This document shows positions 1-10,680 of a stretch of DNA of 64,000 nucleotides, piece after piece (the stretch's first letter is position 1; each line of letters starts with the position of its first letter). The stretch is from Neofusicoccum parvum (Eukaryota > Ascomycota > Dothideomycetes > Botryosphaeriales > Botryosphaeriaceae): NCBI GenBank assembly GCA_020912385.1, contig CP087208.1, positions 124,001 to 188,000 of the forward strand, given 5' to 3'. Below the pieces are notes generated by a model that searched no databases, was not told the DNA's origin, and saw nothing but the letters and a program-made list of their open reading frames with translations. Made by a program: the position numbers and the translations under genes.

Positions 1-2
1 AA

Positions 3-1241
3 TCATGCCCTCAAGTATTCCACATACCAGTAATTGACAGCACAGCATACGCCTTCCTCTGAGCAGCTTTGCGCCACCTTGTGGTACCTGGACAACAATC
101 AACATCAAGTAAAGGAACAGAGGTTTCAAGCGAACTCCAAAGGACGTACCATAATGCCGGAAGATATAGCATGTCACCCGGATTCAAAGTGACTTTGACC
201 GGCCTTGATAGTTTCGAAAACTCAGTGGGCCGTACTGCCGGCTCATCAGGATCCCATAGCGCCCAATTCACCGTTTTTGCCGGCCCTGCCATCTCTACTT
301 GCAAATCGTGAAGGTCTTCTTCCGAGAAGTCTCCGACGTCTCCCTTTCTGGGCACATACTTGGCCGCAGCAATAGATTTCTCGTTGATGCAAGCGGCCTC
401 GATCGGCGGCATGAGCGTGAAGTGTTTCTGGCCCAAGACCTGGACGTAGATGTTCTCGTAATTGTCTTTGTGCAGGGAAGTCGTGCTGCGTGAGCTTCCA
501 AGCCAGAAGTTGATTGCGTCTGGACTTTGCTGAAGAGCTATGCGCGCGAAGGGAATGTCCTTCGGGACGTCTGCGAACAGGCTCTCATACTCGTTGCGGA
601 GGTTGTCGTTTTCTTCGCTTTGTCAACACTTTCAACTTCAGCACCCCTCAGAAGTCCAGAACATACGAGTCTGAGCATATCTGACGACCTTTGGCTCTCG
701 GTCGCCGAGCTCTTGATTTTGTATTTTGGATATCACCTCGGAGAAGAGCTCTTCCCTTTCGTACGGCTCCACGAACATCAAGCTTCCGTCGTCAGCCTCG
801 ATGATAGCGTCGGCGTTGCCTTTGTTGGTTATGGCAACATTGACCAGCTGGCCGTCCATTACTTCTTTGAGGTACTCTGCATTCCAGTTCGTGTTTGACT
901 TCCAGGAAGATGCTGCACCTCTGACGACAAAAGGCCGGTTTTTGGCCACAAATCTCATGAATTCCAGTGGACTGGGTTCTTCGGTGAGTTCGTCCACACA
1001 TTGCGGGTTCAACTCGTGGTATGAGGTTATCAGTTCTGCGTTGAAGTTAGTGAAATTGCTTCAAGCAGAAAATTTGGTGGGTGGGAAAATGGGTCAAAAG
1101 CAGAGCAATCCACCTTTTACGGACTCAGAGACCATATTTTGCTCCAACGGCATTCTGGGTAGCGGAATCCGTCACGTGGATGGTTCGCAGCAGTTTCTCT
1201 ATCAATAGTACTGTAGCGAACTCCAAGGGCGCTGAGGGCAT
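3..1241 (-). CDS. JmjC-domain protein, JMJD7 type
   Basis: Spliced model of four exons: 1241-1133, 1035-667, 612-150 and 87-3, giving 341 residues. It is a cupin-8/JmjC Fe(II)- and 2-oxoglutarate-dependent oxygenase. Seen: N-terminal FVVRGA segment, the NFWLG motif, the iron ligands HKD (H207, D209) and the third ligand in WYHKV (H316), and the block LNPGDMLYLPALWYH that marks JMJD7 proteins. Human JMJD7 hydroxylates a lysine in DRG-family GTPases; whether the fungal protein does the same is inference. Exon 1 has an ordinary ATG at 1241; its donor (GTCTCT) is weak but the only one before an in-frame stop, and the acceptor of intron 1 follows a CACTAAC branch site. The stop lies only 2 bases from the window edge. 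It diverges from the Imp1 gene. Confidence 0.88.
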
Positions 1242-1585
1242 ATTGGCGCCGTTAGTCATCGTGCTTTGCGTCTCGGTATGGAAAATCTCACGTTTGGGCT
1301 TAATAGCGGTCCGTCCGTCTGAATCCTGCCAGCAACCTTAAGCTTCTGTAACAAATGCAATTCTGCTATAAAGCTAAAGTTCAACACTGACTGGCAGAAA
1401 AAAATGTTCGAAGAACGACTTCGTGGGTGAAAGATTGAGCTGCCTCGCGCGAAGGCATCGGGTGAGACCACCCACAAACGAGCCGGCATTCAACCGGCGC
1501 GTCATTTCCATCTGCACAAGTGCGCGTCACACCTGCGCCTACAGCACAAGCTCGACTCACCTCTCCATCCACCCACCCACCCACC
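1242..1585. promoter_or_regulatory. Shared divergent promoter region of JMJD7-type gene and imp1
   Basis: The 344-bp gap between two start codons facing away from each other must hold both promoters. No clear TATA box is visible. Nothing else is supported here. Confidence 0.5.
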
Positions 1586-2178
1586 ATGCCGTTCCCCCGC
1601 CTCACGCGCCTCCTCCCCTCCTTCGGCCGCACGCCTCTCACCGCGCCGCAGCTCATCTTCCACACGGTCGCGGCCGGGCTGCTCTACCACGTCGTGGCGG
1701 CGCACACGTTCACGATCCGGTTCACGTACGGGGCATCGATGGTGCCGACGCTGCAGACGATCGGCGACGCGGTGGTCATCTCGCGCGCGCACCGGCGGGG
1801 CCGCGGCATTGCCGTCGGCGACCTGGTCAACTACGAGAACCCGTTCCGGCTGGACTACGGCGTGATCAAGCGGGTGGTGGGCATGCCGGGGGACTTCGTG
1901 CTGCGGGACACGCCGGGCGCGGAGGGCGAGGGCTTGATGGTGCAGGTGGGGGCTTCGTTGGGCTCCGCGGGGCCGCTTTGTGCTGACGTCGAGGATAGGT
2001 GCCTGAGGGCCACTGCTGGGTCGCCGGCGACAATCAGGCGCATTCGAGGGATTCGAGGATCCATGGCCCGGTGCCGCTGGCTCTGGTCAAGGGCAAGGTC
2101 GTTGCGCGCGTGTTGCCGTTTAGGGAGATGAAATGGTTTGAGAATACCTTGACCGAGCCGTTGGATGAGTGGGATTGA
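1586..2178 (+). CDS. imp1: Mitochondrial inner membrane peptidase subunit 1 (Imp1)
   Basis: Two exons, 1586-1945 and 1999-2178, 179 residues. It is an S26-family signal peptidase that removes inner-membrane sorting peptides from proteins reaching the intermembrane space. The N-terminal hydrophobic segment (about residues 22-40) is the membrane anchor. The catalytic dyad is clear: Ser51 in GASMVPT and Lys95 in YGVIKRVVGMPGD; the 44-residue spacing matches yeast Imp1 (Ser40/Lys84). The second exon carries the family block GHCWVAGDNQ...SRDSR.HGPVP. The intron is 53 nt with a GCTGAC branch-like site. The ATG at 1586 follows CCACC, a good fungal context; an earlier in-frame extension from 1520 has no ATG support. 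Confidence 0.93.
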
Positions 2179-2999
2179 GCGGCCCCGCTGGGATGGAACC
2201 ATCGTCGCGGAGCAGAGGTGCCACAAGACGGATGCTTCGTCAACCTCCGATCAAGAATGGGAAAAGCTGGTCACGCGAAGGTCTTGCTGCCCATGACACG
2301 ATGGGTTGTAAAAGATGAGGCGGTACGAGAGAGGTGCGCTAGTGAACAGAACGCGTGGGAAAAACAGTTCCCTGCGTGGCTGCTTGAAGAATCTATCCTG
2401 AGGGCTTTGGCATTTTAATCGAATGCCTTCTGCATCCGGATGAAGGCTTCGGCTGTCCATCAGGAAGATTCATTTGAGCTGAACGTTCAGGCAGGTACTG
2501 GATGTCTGATTTGGGTATCAAAGCGCTAACTACCGCAGAAGCATTCGGCGGGCTAGAATCAAACAATGCTGAAACGCAGCAGAATCTGTACAGCTCGATG
2601 CGAGATCGCAGACCCGCCTTTGTGGAGAATGATAGCAAAGGCCAGATAAGTGACTCCAATCAATCAAACAGTCAATCAAAAAGTCAACCGCCCTCTCCTT
2701 TGTTGCCAAGTATTCCTCCCAGGTACTCCCAAGCTTTGTACACATTTACCTCAGGAAGAACATGCCCCCTCAAACCATGATCTTATTATCCACATAACCA
2801 TCTGTATTACTTGTTCCCTGTAAGCCCATTCCCTTAACGCCAGTCGCTATAATGAAAATCAGGGGATTGATCAAACCTCCCACGTGTCGTTTCTTTCGTT
2901 TCTTGCTTCAAACCAGACGACGCGGTGATGACGCAAGGTACAAGTCCGGAGAATGCCTTGCTACCGGATTCGTACGAATACAACAAAGCCAACCGAAGG
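2179..2999. other. Intergenic, convergent 3' ends
   Basis: An 821-bp gap between the 3' ends of imp1 and the F-box-like gene. Only short ORFs without recognisable content occur; it probably holds both 3' UTRs. I see no RNA gene or repeat. Confidence 0.5.
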
Positions 3000-4127
3000 T
3001 CACGACGAAGGCAGTCCATTGTTAGCTCCGGACTTCGATTGCCACTTCATGACAATGGCAAGCATCTCACGCTCGCCCTTCTGCTGCGGATCGCGGCACG
3101 GAACCCAGCGAGGCTGCTCTTCCTCGGTCAGACGGGACGGACGACCGAACGCGTTGTCCATCATGATGCGACTACCTTCGAAGTACTCGGGCGTATTTCC
3201 GTCCCAGGCCAAGACATTGCGGTCAGCCAGCTTGATCTCCTTCTCCTGAAGCTCCTGGATGTGCTTGTCGAACTCCGGAAAGCGGTCGCGGGCGGTGCGG
3301 AACTCGAGGATGCACGTCTTAATGCCACGCATAGACTGCACGCTCTTCAGGATGTCCTTGACGTAGTGGTTCCACCAGCCGATGCCGGAGGTGAACCAGA
3401 TGGTCAGCTGCAGGGTGCCCGGATGGAAGTTGAGCTGCTTGGTCCAGCGGAGGAGATTCCACCCGTACGCCTGCGAGGCGCCAGGCTGGACGTACAGGTT
3501 CAAGTGGGTGGCCGCCTGCTGCTCCGGCGAGAGAAGACGGGTCCAATGATGCCTCTCGCCGGGGAGAGGCGACTTGAGCAGATGGGCGCGGACTTGGTTC
3601 TGCCTGTAGACCATGAGCCTGGTCTCGTCGTACGCGCGCCGGCAAGTCTCCCGCAGAGCAACGGCAACAGTCGGCCTGTCGATGTTGGTTTCGGGGGTCA
3701 GCGCGTATTCCCAGATTTGCACGCGCAGCTCGGCCGGCAGCTCTCCGAAAAGCGGGCTCTGCAGCTGGCTGTAGACATTGCGATCGACGGCGGCAGGCGA
3801 CAGCTTGAAAGATTGGAGCTGATCGTTGAGACGGCTTACTGCGGCGCGCTCTGTATGATCTGCAGCAGGCTGGCGATCCCCTGCAGGAGTGGGTCCTGGG
3901 AGCGTTTCGCCCAACTGCTCAGCGGACTTCGTGTTGGAAGCACACGGAATGTCGTCACTAGCGGAAGGTTCGCGGGCGCGGCTAGAGAGGTGTGTGGGGC
4001 GCTCAGTGTTGTTCGGCATGTTCATCCAAATGCGAGCAATCTGTGCGGCGTCGTGGAGGCTATTTAGATTGCTGCGCTCGCTTATCTGAGTAAGACTCTG
4101 TGTGACCACGCCGCCTTGGTGAGCCAT
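3000..4127 (-). CDS. F-box-like hypothetical protein
   Basis: Intronless ORF of 375 residues starting at ATG 4127. The first 115 residues look disordered (S, P, A, T rich). Around residue 120 begins LFGELPAELRVQIWEYAL, the short F-box-like/2EXR-type helix found in very many dothideomycete and sordariomycete orphans, followed by a segment with RETCRRAYDETRLMVYRQN. The C-terminal half carries conserved-looking aromatic blocks (GIGWWNHYVKDILKSV) but no catalytic motif that I recognise. A role as a substrate adaptor of an SCF-type ubiquitin ligase is possible but only inferred from the F-box-like helix. A 380-residue ORF on the opposite strand is a shadow. Confidence 0.75.
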   Translation of the reverse strand: MAHQGGVVTQSLTQISERSNLNSLHDAAQIARIWMNMPNNTERPTHLSSRAREPSASDDIPCASNTKSAEQLGETLPGPTPAGDRQPAADHTERAAVSRLNDQLQSFKLSPAAVDRNVYSQLQSPLFGELPAELRVQIWEYALTPETNIDRPTVAVALRETCRRAYDETRLMVYRQNQVRAHLLKSPLPGERHHWTRLLSPEQQAATHLNLYVQPGASQAYGWNLLRWTKQLNFHPGTLQLTIWFTSGIGWWNHYVKDILKSVQSMRGIKTCILEFRTARDRFPEFDKHIQELQEKEIKLADRNVLAWDGNTPEYFEGSRIMMDNAFGRPSRLTEEEQPRWVPCRDPQQKGEREMLAIVMKWQSKSGANNGLPSS

Positions 4128-5311
4128 GGCCGGCCAGGAGCTGGTGAGAAGAGGAAGCTGTGATTGGATTGGAGGGCCGGGGGTGGTGTCGGCGCAGCGT
4201 GCTCGCGCTTGAAGCGGCCGGGTATGTGCGGCAGGCTCCGTTCCAGTCAGAGGGCGAGGCAGTGCGATTGGGGGGCCAATTCGAGGTGACTAAATTGGGC
4301 GCTCGAGTGTCTCAATTGGCGATCCGAGACGAGCAGGCGATGAGGAACAGGAACAAGACACAGCGCGGGCAGAGGGCGGCGAACAGGCTGGATGCTGGTC
4401 GATGCGAGGGCGCGTGCCGGGGTCTCGGGTTAAGGTTGGTGGAGCGCGGGCAGATCTGACATTGGCGGCGTGAGGCAGGTCGGGGGAGCAAGAGCAGCCG
4501 CACTGGAGTCGGCGAACGTCTGGGGAAGCAGGCGGCGCGGGAGGCAGGCTTTAGGCTTGCCCGCGACTCGCGTGAGCAGCGTGCGGAGGTGTTGAGCGGC
4601 GACTGCAGCCTCCACGTGATGCCGCCGTGTCGGCGGAGTTGCCCTCTGGCCGCCCAATGCTGTGCCTGGGCCCTGGGGGCGCGCGGAGACGCCTCGCCGT
4701 TCCCCACAAATCCAAGCGGACAAGCACCCCATCCCGCGCCCAACTCGCGGCGCGCCGCCTCAGGGCGCGACATCCCACCCCGGCGCGAGGCGGCCAGCCC
4801 CAGCCCCAACGACTGGCTGTCGCGCGCGCGCTGCAATTCGCCCGCCCGCGCTGGCCGCGGCTGCAGAGCGCGCTGATCTCACTCCCGGCCTGAAGACTCG
4901 GCCTTGGACCCTGGAGACGGCGTCCAGGGCGCTAATTTTAGCCGGGCATTTCGTTGTTTCAAGATGCCACTGCCACAGCAAAGCCGGCCTGCCATCCCCG
5001 CCGCCCGCCCTTCCCTTTTCTCGCTGGCTGCGGTGGTACCGAGCAGGCCCCAACACCGCGCGATAGCAAATAACACGACGTCGCTGTCCGCTGTCGCCTG
5101 CCACCTGCGCCGCCCCAACTCCCGCCAGCCCTCGCCGCACCCGCTCCACGGCCTCCAATGCCGGGTCAAATATAGCACGACAGCAACTCCGACCTCCGCC
5201 CGCCGCTCCTTTCTCCCTCTGCGCCGCGGAACGTGCATCCTTCATGGTTAAATCTGTGCCTGTGGATTGTTGGGTGTGAGCAATTGCCCGCATCCCTTTA
5301 CACCCGCCAAC
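4128..5311. promoter_or_regulatory. Divergent intergenic region between F-box-like gene and gtaA
   Basis: 1.2 kb, very GC-rich, between two outward-facing genes. Overlapping ORFs here run on several frames of both strands with biased arginine/proline/alanine composition and no motifs, as expected from GC-rich non-coding sequence. An upstream ORF of gtaA lies at its right end (listed separately). Confidence 0.5.
5244..5279 (+). promoter_or_regulatory. Possible upstream ORF of the glutaminase gene
   Basis: ATG at 5244 opens an 11-codon reading frame ending in TGA at 5277-5279, 32 bases before the main ATG at 5312 and in a different frame. If transcription starts upstream of 5244, ribosomes would meet it first. 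Its start context (TTCATGG) is moderate. Confidence 0.4.
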
Positions 5312-7702
5312 ATGGATTCCTCACCCGAGCCCGATGCGCCGCTCAAGAAGCCCTCCTTTGTTGGCTCCATCCTGTCCCGGTTCCGCCTCTCGCCCTCTTC
5401 CAAAGACCAGGAGGCTGCCCCCACCGTCGCACCTGCCACGCAGCCGCAGCAGAGGGAATTCACGAGGCTCCCGTTCCTCAATAAAATACCGCCAAAATGG
5501 CGCCTTCCTCTGCTCCTCATCATCATCATGCTCGCCGTCACCTGCATTGTCCTCTCCGCGGTGCTCAGCATCGTGCTGGCCCGCGAGTCTCCGCACGGCA
5601 ATGCTCCAGCACAACAACCTCCCAATTTCAGGCCTCTTCTGCCTCCAGCCTATCCTCTGGCCGTCAGGAATCCTTATCTGTCGGCATGGATCCCAGGTGA
5701 GGCGGCTCTGAATCTGCCCTCCGGCCAGGCCGAGTTCTGGCGAGGCCAGAAGCTTGGCTGGACCGTCATGGCGCATGTGGGCGAAGAGGTGTATAGTCTG
5801 TTCGGCATGCCAAACCCTCCTGATGGCGTAAAAGCCGCGACTGTCAACGGGGCCCAGTACACGTCAACCAGAAGTATATTTTACCTGACCGCTGGAAACG
5901 CCGACATGACGCTGTCATTCCTCTCACCAGTCTTTCCCGGGGTTGATGATGATAGTCTGAGGCAGCAGAGCCTTCCGCTCAGCTTTCTCACCGTCACCGC
6001 CAAGCCAACGTCTGGCGAGCCGGACATCAAAATTTACTCAGACATCGGCCACGAGTGGCTTGGCATGCAGGATACCCCGGACTTCAGCTTGAACAAATCT
6101 GCCACCGGCAACGCGCACGTTTGGACATGGGATCGGAACGCAACTGGGACCTATGAAGAGAGGGAGAACATGGCGCAATGGGGGCAGGTCTTTTACGCCT
6201 CGACGGCCCAGGACGGCGTGGACATGACCATGAGCTTCGGGAAACGCGACGACATTCGGACAAACTTCATCAAGACTAAGAAATTGGCAACGCTCAATGC
6301 TGCTACCCCAGAGTGGGACAATTCTGGAATCCCCGTTTCCGGTTACGCGCATGACCTCGGCAAGGTTGGCAAGTCCAAGCAGGTCGTGTTTGGCGTTGGT
6401 ATGACAAGAGATAAAGGAATCAAGTTCTACGGCAGCGACCATACCTATTACTACCGCGCCAAGTATCCAAAGCGCGAACAGCTCATCGACGCCGTGTCCG
6501 ACGCCTTCAACACGTTGGCGGCCACCGAAACGGCCTGTACGACCTTGGACAACAAAGTTCGGGACGAATCCTTGAAGGTTGGCGGGCAGAACTACACAGA
6601 CATCACCACTCTTTCTGTCCGCCAGGTCTTTGGGGCCATGGACATCACGGTCCCCTCGGATTCCCTGGATACCAGCAAAACCAATGCCTGGATGAAGGAG
6701 ATCTCGTCGAACGGGGACATTCAAACGCTCGACATCATCTACCCCGCGGCGCCCTTGTTTTACTGGCTCAGCCCTGGTTACATCCGCCTCATGTTGCGAC
6801 CCATAGCGATGTACTTGGAAATCGGCAAATGGCCACACGAATGGGCGGTCCATGATCTGGGAGACCGTGCTTTTGAAGGCGGTGGCTACCCACGAGCAGT
6901 TGGCCACGACAACGGGAAGAGCGAGGAGATGCCGCTCGAATCCACCGGAAACCTTTTGATCCTGGCATACATGTACCACAAGAGCTCAGCAAACCGCGAT
7001 CAGGCAAACGAATTCGCCCAGAATCACAAGGCGCTGTTCACCAAATACGCCAGGTATCTTGAGAACAACGGCCTGGAGCCAACGAAGCAGCTCTCAACCA
7101 ATGATGGCGCAGGTCCGCTTGAGCAACAGACCAACCTCGCCATCAAGGCTGCCGTTGGGCTCAACGCATACGGCGCTATGTACAGCAACACAACTTCCCA
7201 AACAGCAGCCAAGGATATGGCCAATAAGATCATCAACAAGGCCCACGGCATGTCGTCCGACGGCTCGCACCTGACGCTGCGCTACGGCAGAGACGAGACG
7301 TGGTCCGTCATGTTCAACCTTTACCCGGACGTGCTCCTCGACCTCAACACTTTTCCGAACAGCACCATTGACCTCCAATCGAAGTTCTACAAGCAGCTTC
7401 ACGACAATGCCGTCGAGAGAGGCGAAATCGGCTTGCCCATCGACTCGCGCGGCGAGTACGGTTCCAGCAACTGGATGTCGTTCGCAGGCGCCAGCGCGGC
7501 TCAGAACGCCGAGTCCGATGTCGGCAGGATGTTCATCGACGACATCCACGAGTTCATCTCCAACCGCCGCAACCCCGTCGCTTTTTGCGACCGGTACTAC
7601 GTCAAGGGCAAGTATGTCGGATTGGCCAGTCCGAAGAAGTCGACTTTCCGCGCGAGACCAGTCGTCGGGGGGCATTTCGCGTTTCTCGCAAGAGCGCTTT
7701 GA
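5312..7702 (+). CDS. gtaA: Glutaminase A family protein, membrane anchored
   Basis: Intronless, 796 residues, ATG at 5312 in CCAACATGG. Fungal glutaminase A hydrolyses L-glutamine to glutamate outside the cell (DUF5127/DUF4965/DUF1793 architecture). Seen: an 60-residue N-terminal tail, a strong hydrophobic segment at about residues 64-90 that acts as a type II anchor instead of a cleavable signal peptide, then the large ectodomain with several N-glycosylation sequons. Family blocks in order: PAAPLFYWLSPGYIRLMLRP, the EWAVHDLGDRAFEGGGYPRA region with GHDNG...EEMPLESTGNLLIL, IGLPIDSRGEYGSSNWMSFA, and a terminal ARPVVGGHFAFLA. The region ahead of it holds a possible upstream ORF. Substrate is inferred from the family; no residue-level catalytic assignment is made. 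Confidence 0.9.
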   Translation: MDSSPEPDAPLKKPSFVGSILSRFRLSPSSKDQEAAPTVAPATQPQQREFTRLPFLNKIPPKWRLPLLLIIIMLAVTCIVLSAVLSIVLARESPHGNAPAQQPPNFRPLLPPAYPLAVRNPYLSAWIPGEAALNLPSGQAEFWRGQKLGWTVMAHVGEEVYSLFGMPNPPDGVKAATVNGAQYTSTRSIFYLTAGNADMTLSFLSPVFPGVDDDSLRQQSLPLSFLTVTAKPTSGEPDIKIYSDIGHEWLGMQDTPDFSLNKSATGNAHVWTWDRNATGTYEERENMAQWGQVFYASTAQDGVDMTMSFGKRDDIRTNFIKTKKLATLNAATPEWDNSGIPVSGYAHDLGKVGKSKQVVFGVGMTRDKGIKFYGSDHTYYYRAKYPKREQLIDAVSDAFNTLAATETACTTLDNKVRDESLKVGGQNYTDITTLSVRQVFGAMDITVPSDSLDTSKTNAWMKEISSNGDIQTLDIIYPAAPLFYWLSPGYIRLMLRPIAMYLEIGKWPHEWAVHDLGDRAFEGGGYPRAVGHDNGKSEEMPLESTGNLLILAYMYHKSSANRDQANEFAQNHKALFTKYARYLENNGLEPTKQLSTNDGAGPLEQQTNLAIKAAVGLNAYGAMYSNTTSQTAAKDMANKIINKAHGMSSDGSHLTLRYGRDETWSVMFNLYPDVLLDLNTFPNSTIDLQSKFYKQLHDNAVERGEIGLPIDSRGEYGSSNWMSFAGASAAQNAESDVGRMFIDDIHEFISNRRNPVAFCDRYYVKGKYVGLASPKKSTFRARPVVGGHFAFLARAL

Positions 7703-8745
7703 GATATTAGAGGAAAGCTTTTTTGCTCAAGATTTTTTTTTTTTTGTTTTGTTTTTCTAGTTCTGGGCGGCTGGGCGGATTTGACTTCACGACTTCACGT
7801 CATCCGTATTGTCTTTTTCTTTTCGCGGGTCCTTTTCTGTCACCTTTTTTCCCACTTTAAGGGTCAGGACATTGCGGATACCAGCGAGGCGTTTGTGTGT
7901 TGATTCTAGACGGGACATGTAAGACTGAAGGGAAAGAAAGAAATCGGGCTGGGACGATGATACCCTTTATCCACTACTAGATTTCAGGGCAGATTTTGGG
8001 GCCTTCTTGGATAGACGCGAAGCAGGAAATTGGGCATGTAAGAAGGAAGGCGGACGGACATGTCGACCGAGGACATAATACGTAAAGAATCGAATACAGG
8101 GCAATAGAAATGACGAGCTGATAGACACGAAAGAGATGAATTGATAACGTCCAAACCACCCCGCCTTCCAGCTTTCTCCCCACTCTGCCATCATCCCACT
8201 TCCAGCAATGCGTGTCCAACATCTTGACCGGGATTATCCAACCCCATCCAAAGCTCCCTCACGGCAAGCCGCATCGCCTCGACCTGCCTCCCGTCCGCAA
8301 ACCCGCCAATCTGCACGGGGGGGACGGGGAAGACCGTCGCCAGCGAGCGAGTCGACCTGAGGCGCCAACTGCACCAACAGACGAAACTTTGTTCTCTCTC
8401 ACACACATCACATCACGCGGGTTGGCAATCAAGCACGCACGAGCCATCCCGGCGGCACGCTTTGCCGATCTATCAGGGTCCGGCTCTGTCGCACACAAGC
8501 TTTCCTTAGCCAGATGTGAGGGGAGGGGGCCGTGTGAAGTAAAATTGAGAGCCAAAAAAGCTGCTACTTTCGATTAAGGTTTATGTCGGAGGGGGTATCT
8601 CTTCTACGCGCTAAGTGAAAAAGTGGTATGTGTCCGTTGCCACCGACTGCTATACTCAAGACCCGGACGATATATGTGTGTGTTGTGGTGTCTTCTCCCG
8701 GCTACGGCTTGGTGGTGGTGTGTGTGCCGTAGGGCCCCCCTACCG
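7703..8745. other. Intergenic, convergent 3' ends of gtaA and irs4
   Basis: About 1.0 kb. It starts with a T-rich run (about 7729-7758) just past the gtaA stop that is probably part of its 3' UTR. No supported gene; the small ORFs are low-complexity or lack ATG starts. Confidence 0.5.
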
Positions 8746-10680
8746 CTACCGAATGCGCACCTTCACCCTCGCGCCCCTCACGCTCGCCCACACGCTCTCC
8801 TGCACCTTGACGGGCAGCTTCCTGCCCTTGAGCGCCTGGTCGATCAGCCACAGCCCCACCACAAACTCCTCGCGCAGCAGCCGCCCGACGCCCCTCGAGT
8901 CGACCAGCTCCCACACCTCCTCCAGCACGTGCGGCGGCAGCCGGCTCCGCCCCCAGATGTCCCGCACCACCAGGGCCGCGACCTCGTCCTGCAGGTCCTG
9001 CGGGTTCGGGTAGGCCTGGAGCGCCGACGGGTGCACCTGCGACGGGTGCAGGTGCAGGCCGCGGTTGGCGGCCCAGACGCCCTCGTAGCGCTTCTTCTCG
9101 CGCTCGGTGATGGAGTCGCGCCAGCGCTTGCGCGAGCCCTCGCTGTGCTTGTTGGGGTGCTTGGGCCGCAGGTGCCGCTTCTTCTTGTGCTTGGCGTCGC
9201 GGTCCGACGACGAGTCGCTGGACGACGGCTCCTTGCGCAGTGTCGGCATGAGCTTGCCCGGCTTCTTGGTCGGGCTGGGCGTGCGCGAGTGGAAGATGTG
9301 CGGGTGGTGGTGATGGTGTTGGTGTGCGTTGGCGCCGCTGCGGCGCGGCGGAGGAGGAAGCGGGGATTTGGATGGCGTCGCGACGCGGGAACCGGCCAGC
9401 GCGGCGCCGACCATGGCGTCCGCTAGGGATTCTCCTGTTATGTGAGGTTCGATCTTTTTTATGTACTCGCGCTTGTATGGAGAGCTGATGGGAGGCGGCG
9501 GGAGAAGCTGTCTGGGTCCTGGCGGGGCAGAGTGCGATTCTCCGGCTGCGGAATGCCTGCGCATTTGCGCAACCTGAGCCGGTCTTGCGGTGTCCGCGGG
9601 GCTCTCATTGGGAATCTTCTTGGTGCCCGCTCGCCGAGGAGGAGGAACGATGGGCCTCGCTCGGGTGTCCGCTTGCGTTTCGGGGGCTGACATGTATGCG
9701 GCATCGTCATCCGAGTCCTCTTTTGCTGACACGGAAACCTGGCGGTTGGATGTCGAAAACTTGGGCTTCGGTGGTACTTTGGGAGATACATGAGGAGCAG
9801 CTGTCGAAGTGTCGCCCAGGAATTTGGCGGGTTTGGGAGCTGGCTTAGGGGCTGGCTTTGGCTTCATTGCGGCTATGTTCCCAGCACTGACTGGCCGTGG
9901 TCTCGTCATGTCCAGCTTTGGCTGTTCTGGCGAAGCGAAGGGTACTGTTATGTTCCGCGTAGGCTTCGGTGACTTCAACGGCGGAGGGCCCCCTCGCGAG
10001 GTAAGAATAGGGGCTGGCTTGGGGCTGCGAGCTGCAGGCGTTGAAGGGGAAGCGGCGGCAGCGACGGCGGCAGCGGCTTTGTTCTGCTCGAACATCTTTA
10101 CCAGCGAGTTGGTATTCGGAATAGAAGTGACGTCGGTGTGGTCGGACGCCTGGGATGGAGGACGGCTCGCGCGGATTGATGGCGCGTTTGCGTCGGCCGA
10201 GGGCGGAAGTTGGGTCAAGCCATTGAACCTGGACCGTATGTCCTTCACGGCGCCCGGGGCTGGCAGCGAATCACTCGAGGTGTTGTTCGAAGCATCCATC
10301 ACGCCCCTGCGCTTTGTGTCGGGGGCGTCGGAGGCGGGCGTGTGTCTGGCGGCAGCCAAGCTGGCAGCAATCAACGAGGGCGAGCGGGCGCGTGCGGACT
10401 GGACCACGGGCAGTCCGAGGTGGGAGGTCTGCGAGGCCTGCGAGACGGTGCTGTTGCCGGTCTGCTGGGGTTGGAGGAGCTGGGGCTGAGGGGTGCTCGA
10501 CTGCCTAGCGGCGGCCAATGCACCATTGTTCGTGGCCGGCGGCTTGGGCTTGACAGCCGGCTTGCCAAAGGCGCGCGACGCGCCTCGCAGCGCGGCATCG
10601 CGGGTGTTGTAGGGCGTGCTGGCGGCAGCCTCAGCCTGCCGCTGCTGCTGTTGCGTGGGCGGAGGCATCGGCGAGCTCAT
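8746..10680 (-). CDS. irs4: EH-domain protein, Irs4/Tax4 type
   Basis: Intronless, 644 residues, ATG at 10680. Residues 1 to about 510 are disordered, rich in proline, serine, alanine and lysine, with short SH3-like PPPP runs and a His-rich patch (HQHHHHHPH). Residues about 525-640 form a C-terminal EH domain: SITEREKKRYEGVWAANRG, then DEVAALVVRDIWGRSRLP, EEVWELVDSRGVGRL and EFVVGLWLIDQALKGRKLP. This layout, a long tail with one C-terminal EH domain, is that of yeast Irs4/Tax4, which help the phosphatase Inp51 lower PI(4,5)P2 and affect autophagy, cell-wall integrity and rDNA silencing. The yeast functions are known; their transfer here is inference. It diverges from the DNA ligase IV gene. 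Confidence 0.85.
   Translation of the reverse strand: MSSPMPPPTQQQQRQAEAAASTPYNTRDAALRGASRAFGKPAVKPKPPATNNGALAAARQSSTPQPQLLQPQQTGNSTVSQASQTSHLGLPVVQSARARSPSLIAASLAAARHTPASDAPDTKRRGVMDASNNTSSDSLPAPGAVKDIRSRFNGLTQLPPSADANAPSIRASRPPSQASDHTDVTSIPNTNSLVKMFEQNKAAAAVAAAASPSTPAARSPKPAPILTSRGGPPPLKSPKPTRNITVPFASPEQPKLDMTRPRPVSAGNIAAMKPKPAPKPAPKPAKFLGDTSTAAPHVSPKVPPKPKFSTSNRQVSVSAKEDSDDDAAYMSAPETQADTRARPIVPPPRRAGTKKIPNESPADTARPAQVAQMRRHSAAGESHSAPPGPRQLLPPPPISSPYKREYIKKIEPHITGESLADAMVGAALAGSRVATPSKSPLPPPPRRSGANAHQHHHHHPHIFHSRTPSPTKKPGKLMPTLRKEPSSSDSSSDRDAKHKKKRHLRPKHPNKHSEGSRKRWRDSITEREKKRYEGVWAANRGLHLHPSQVHPSALQAYPNPQDLQDEVAALVVRDIWGRSRLPPHVLEEVWELVDSRGVGRLLREEFVVGLWLIDQALKGRKLPVKVQESVWASVRGARVKVRIR

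Noticed and set aside
2925..4067. 380-codon plus-strand ORF opposite the F-box-like gene
   Set aside because: The minus-strand protein has a recognisable F-box-like helix and natural composition; the plus-strand one does not.
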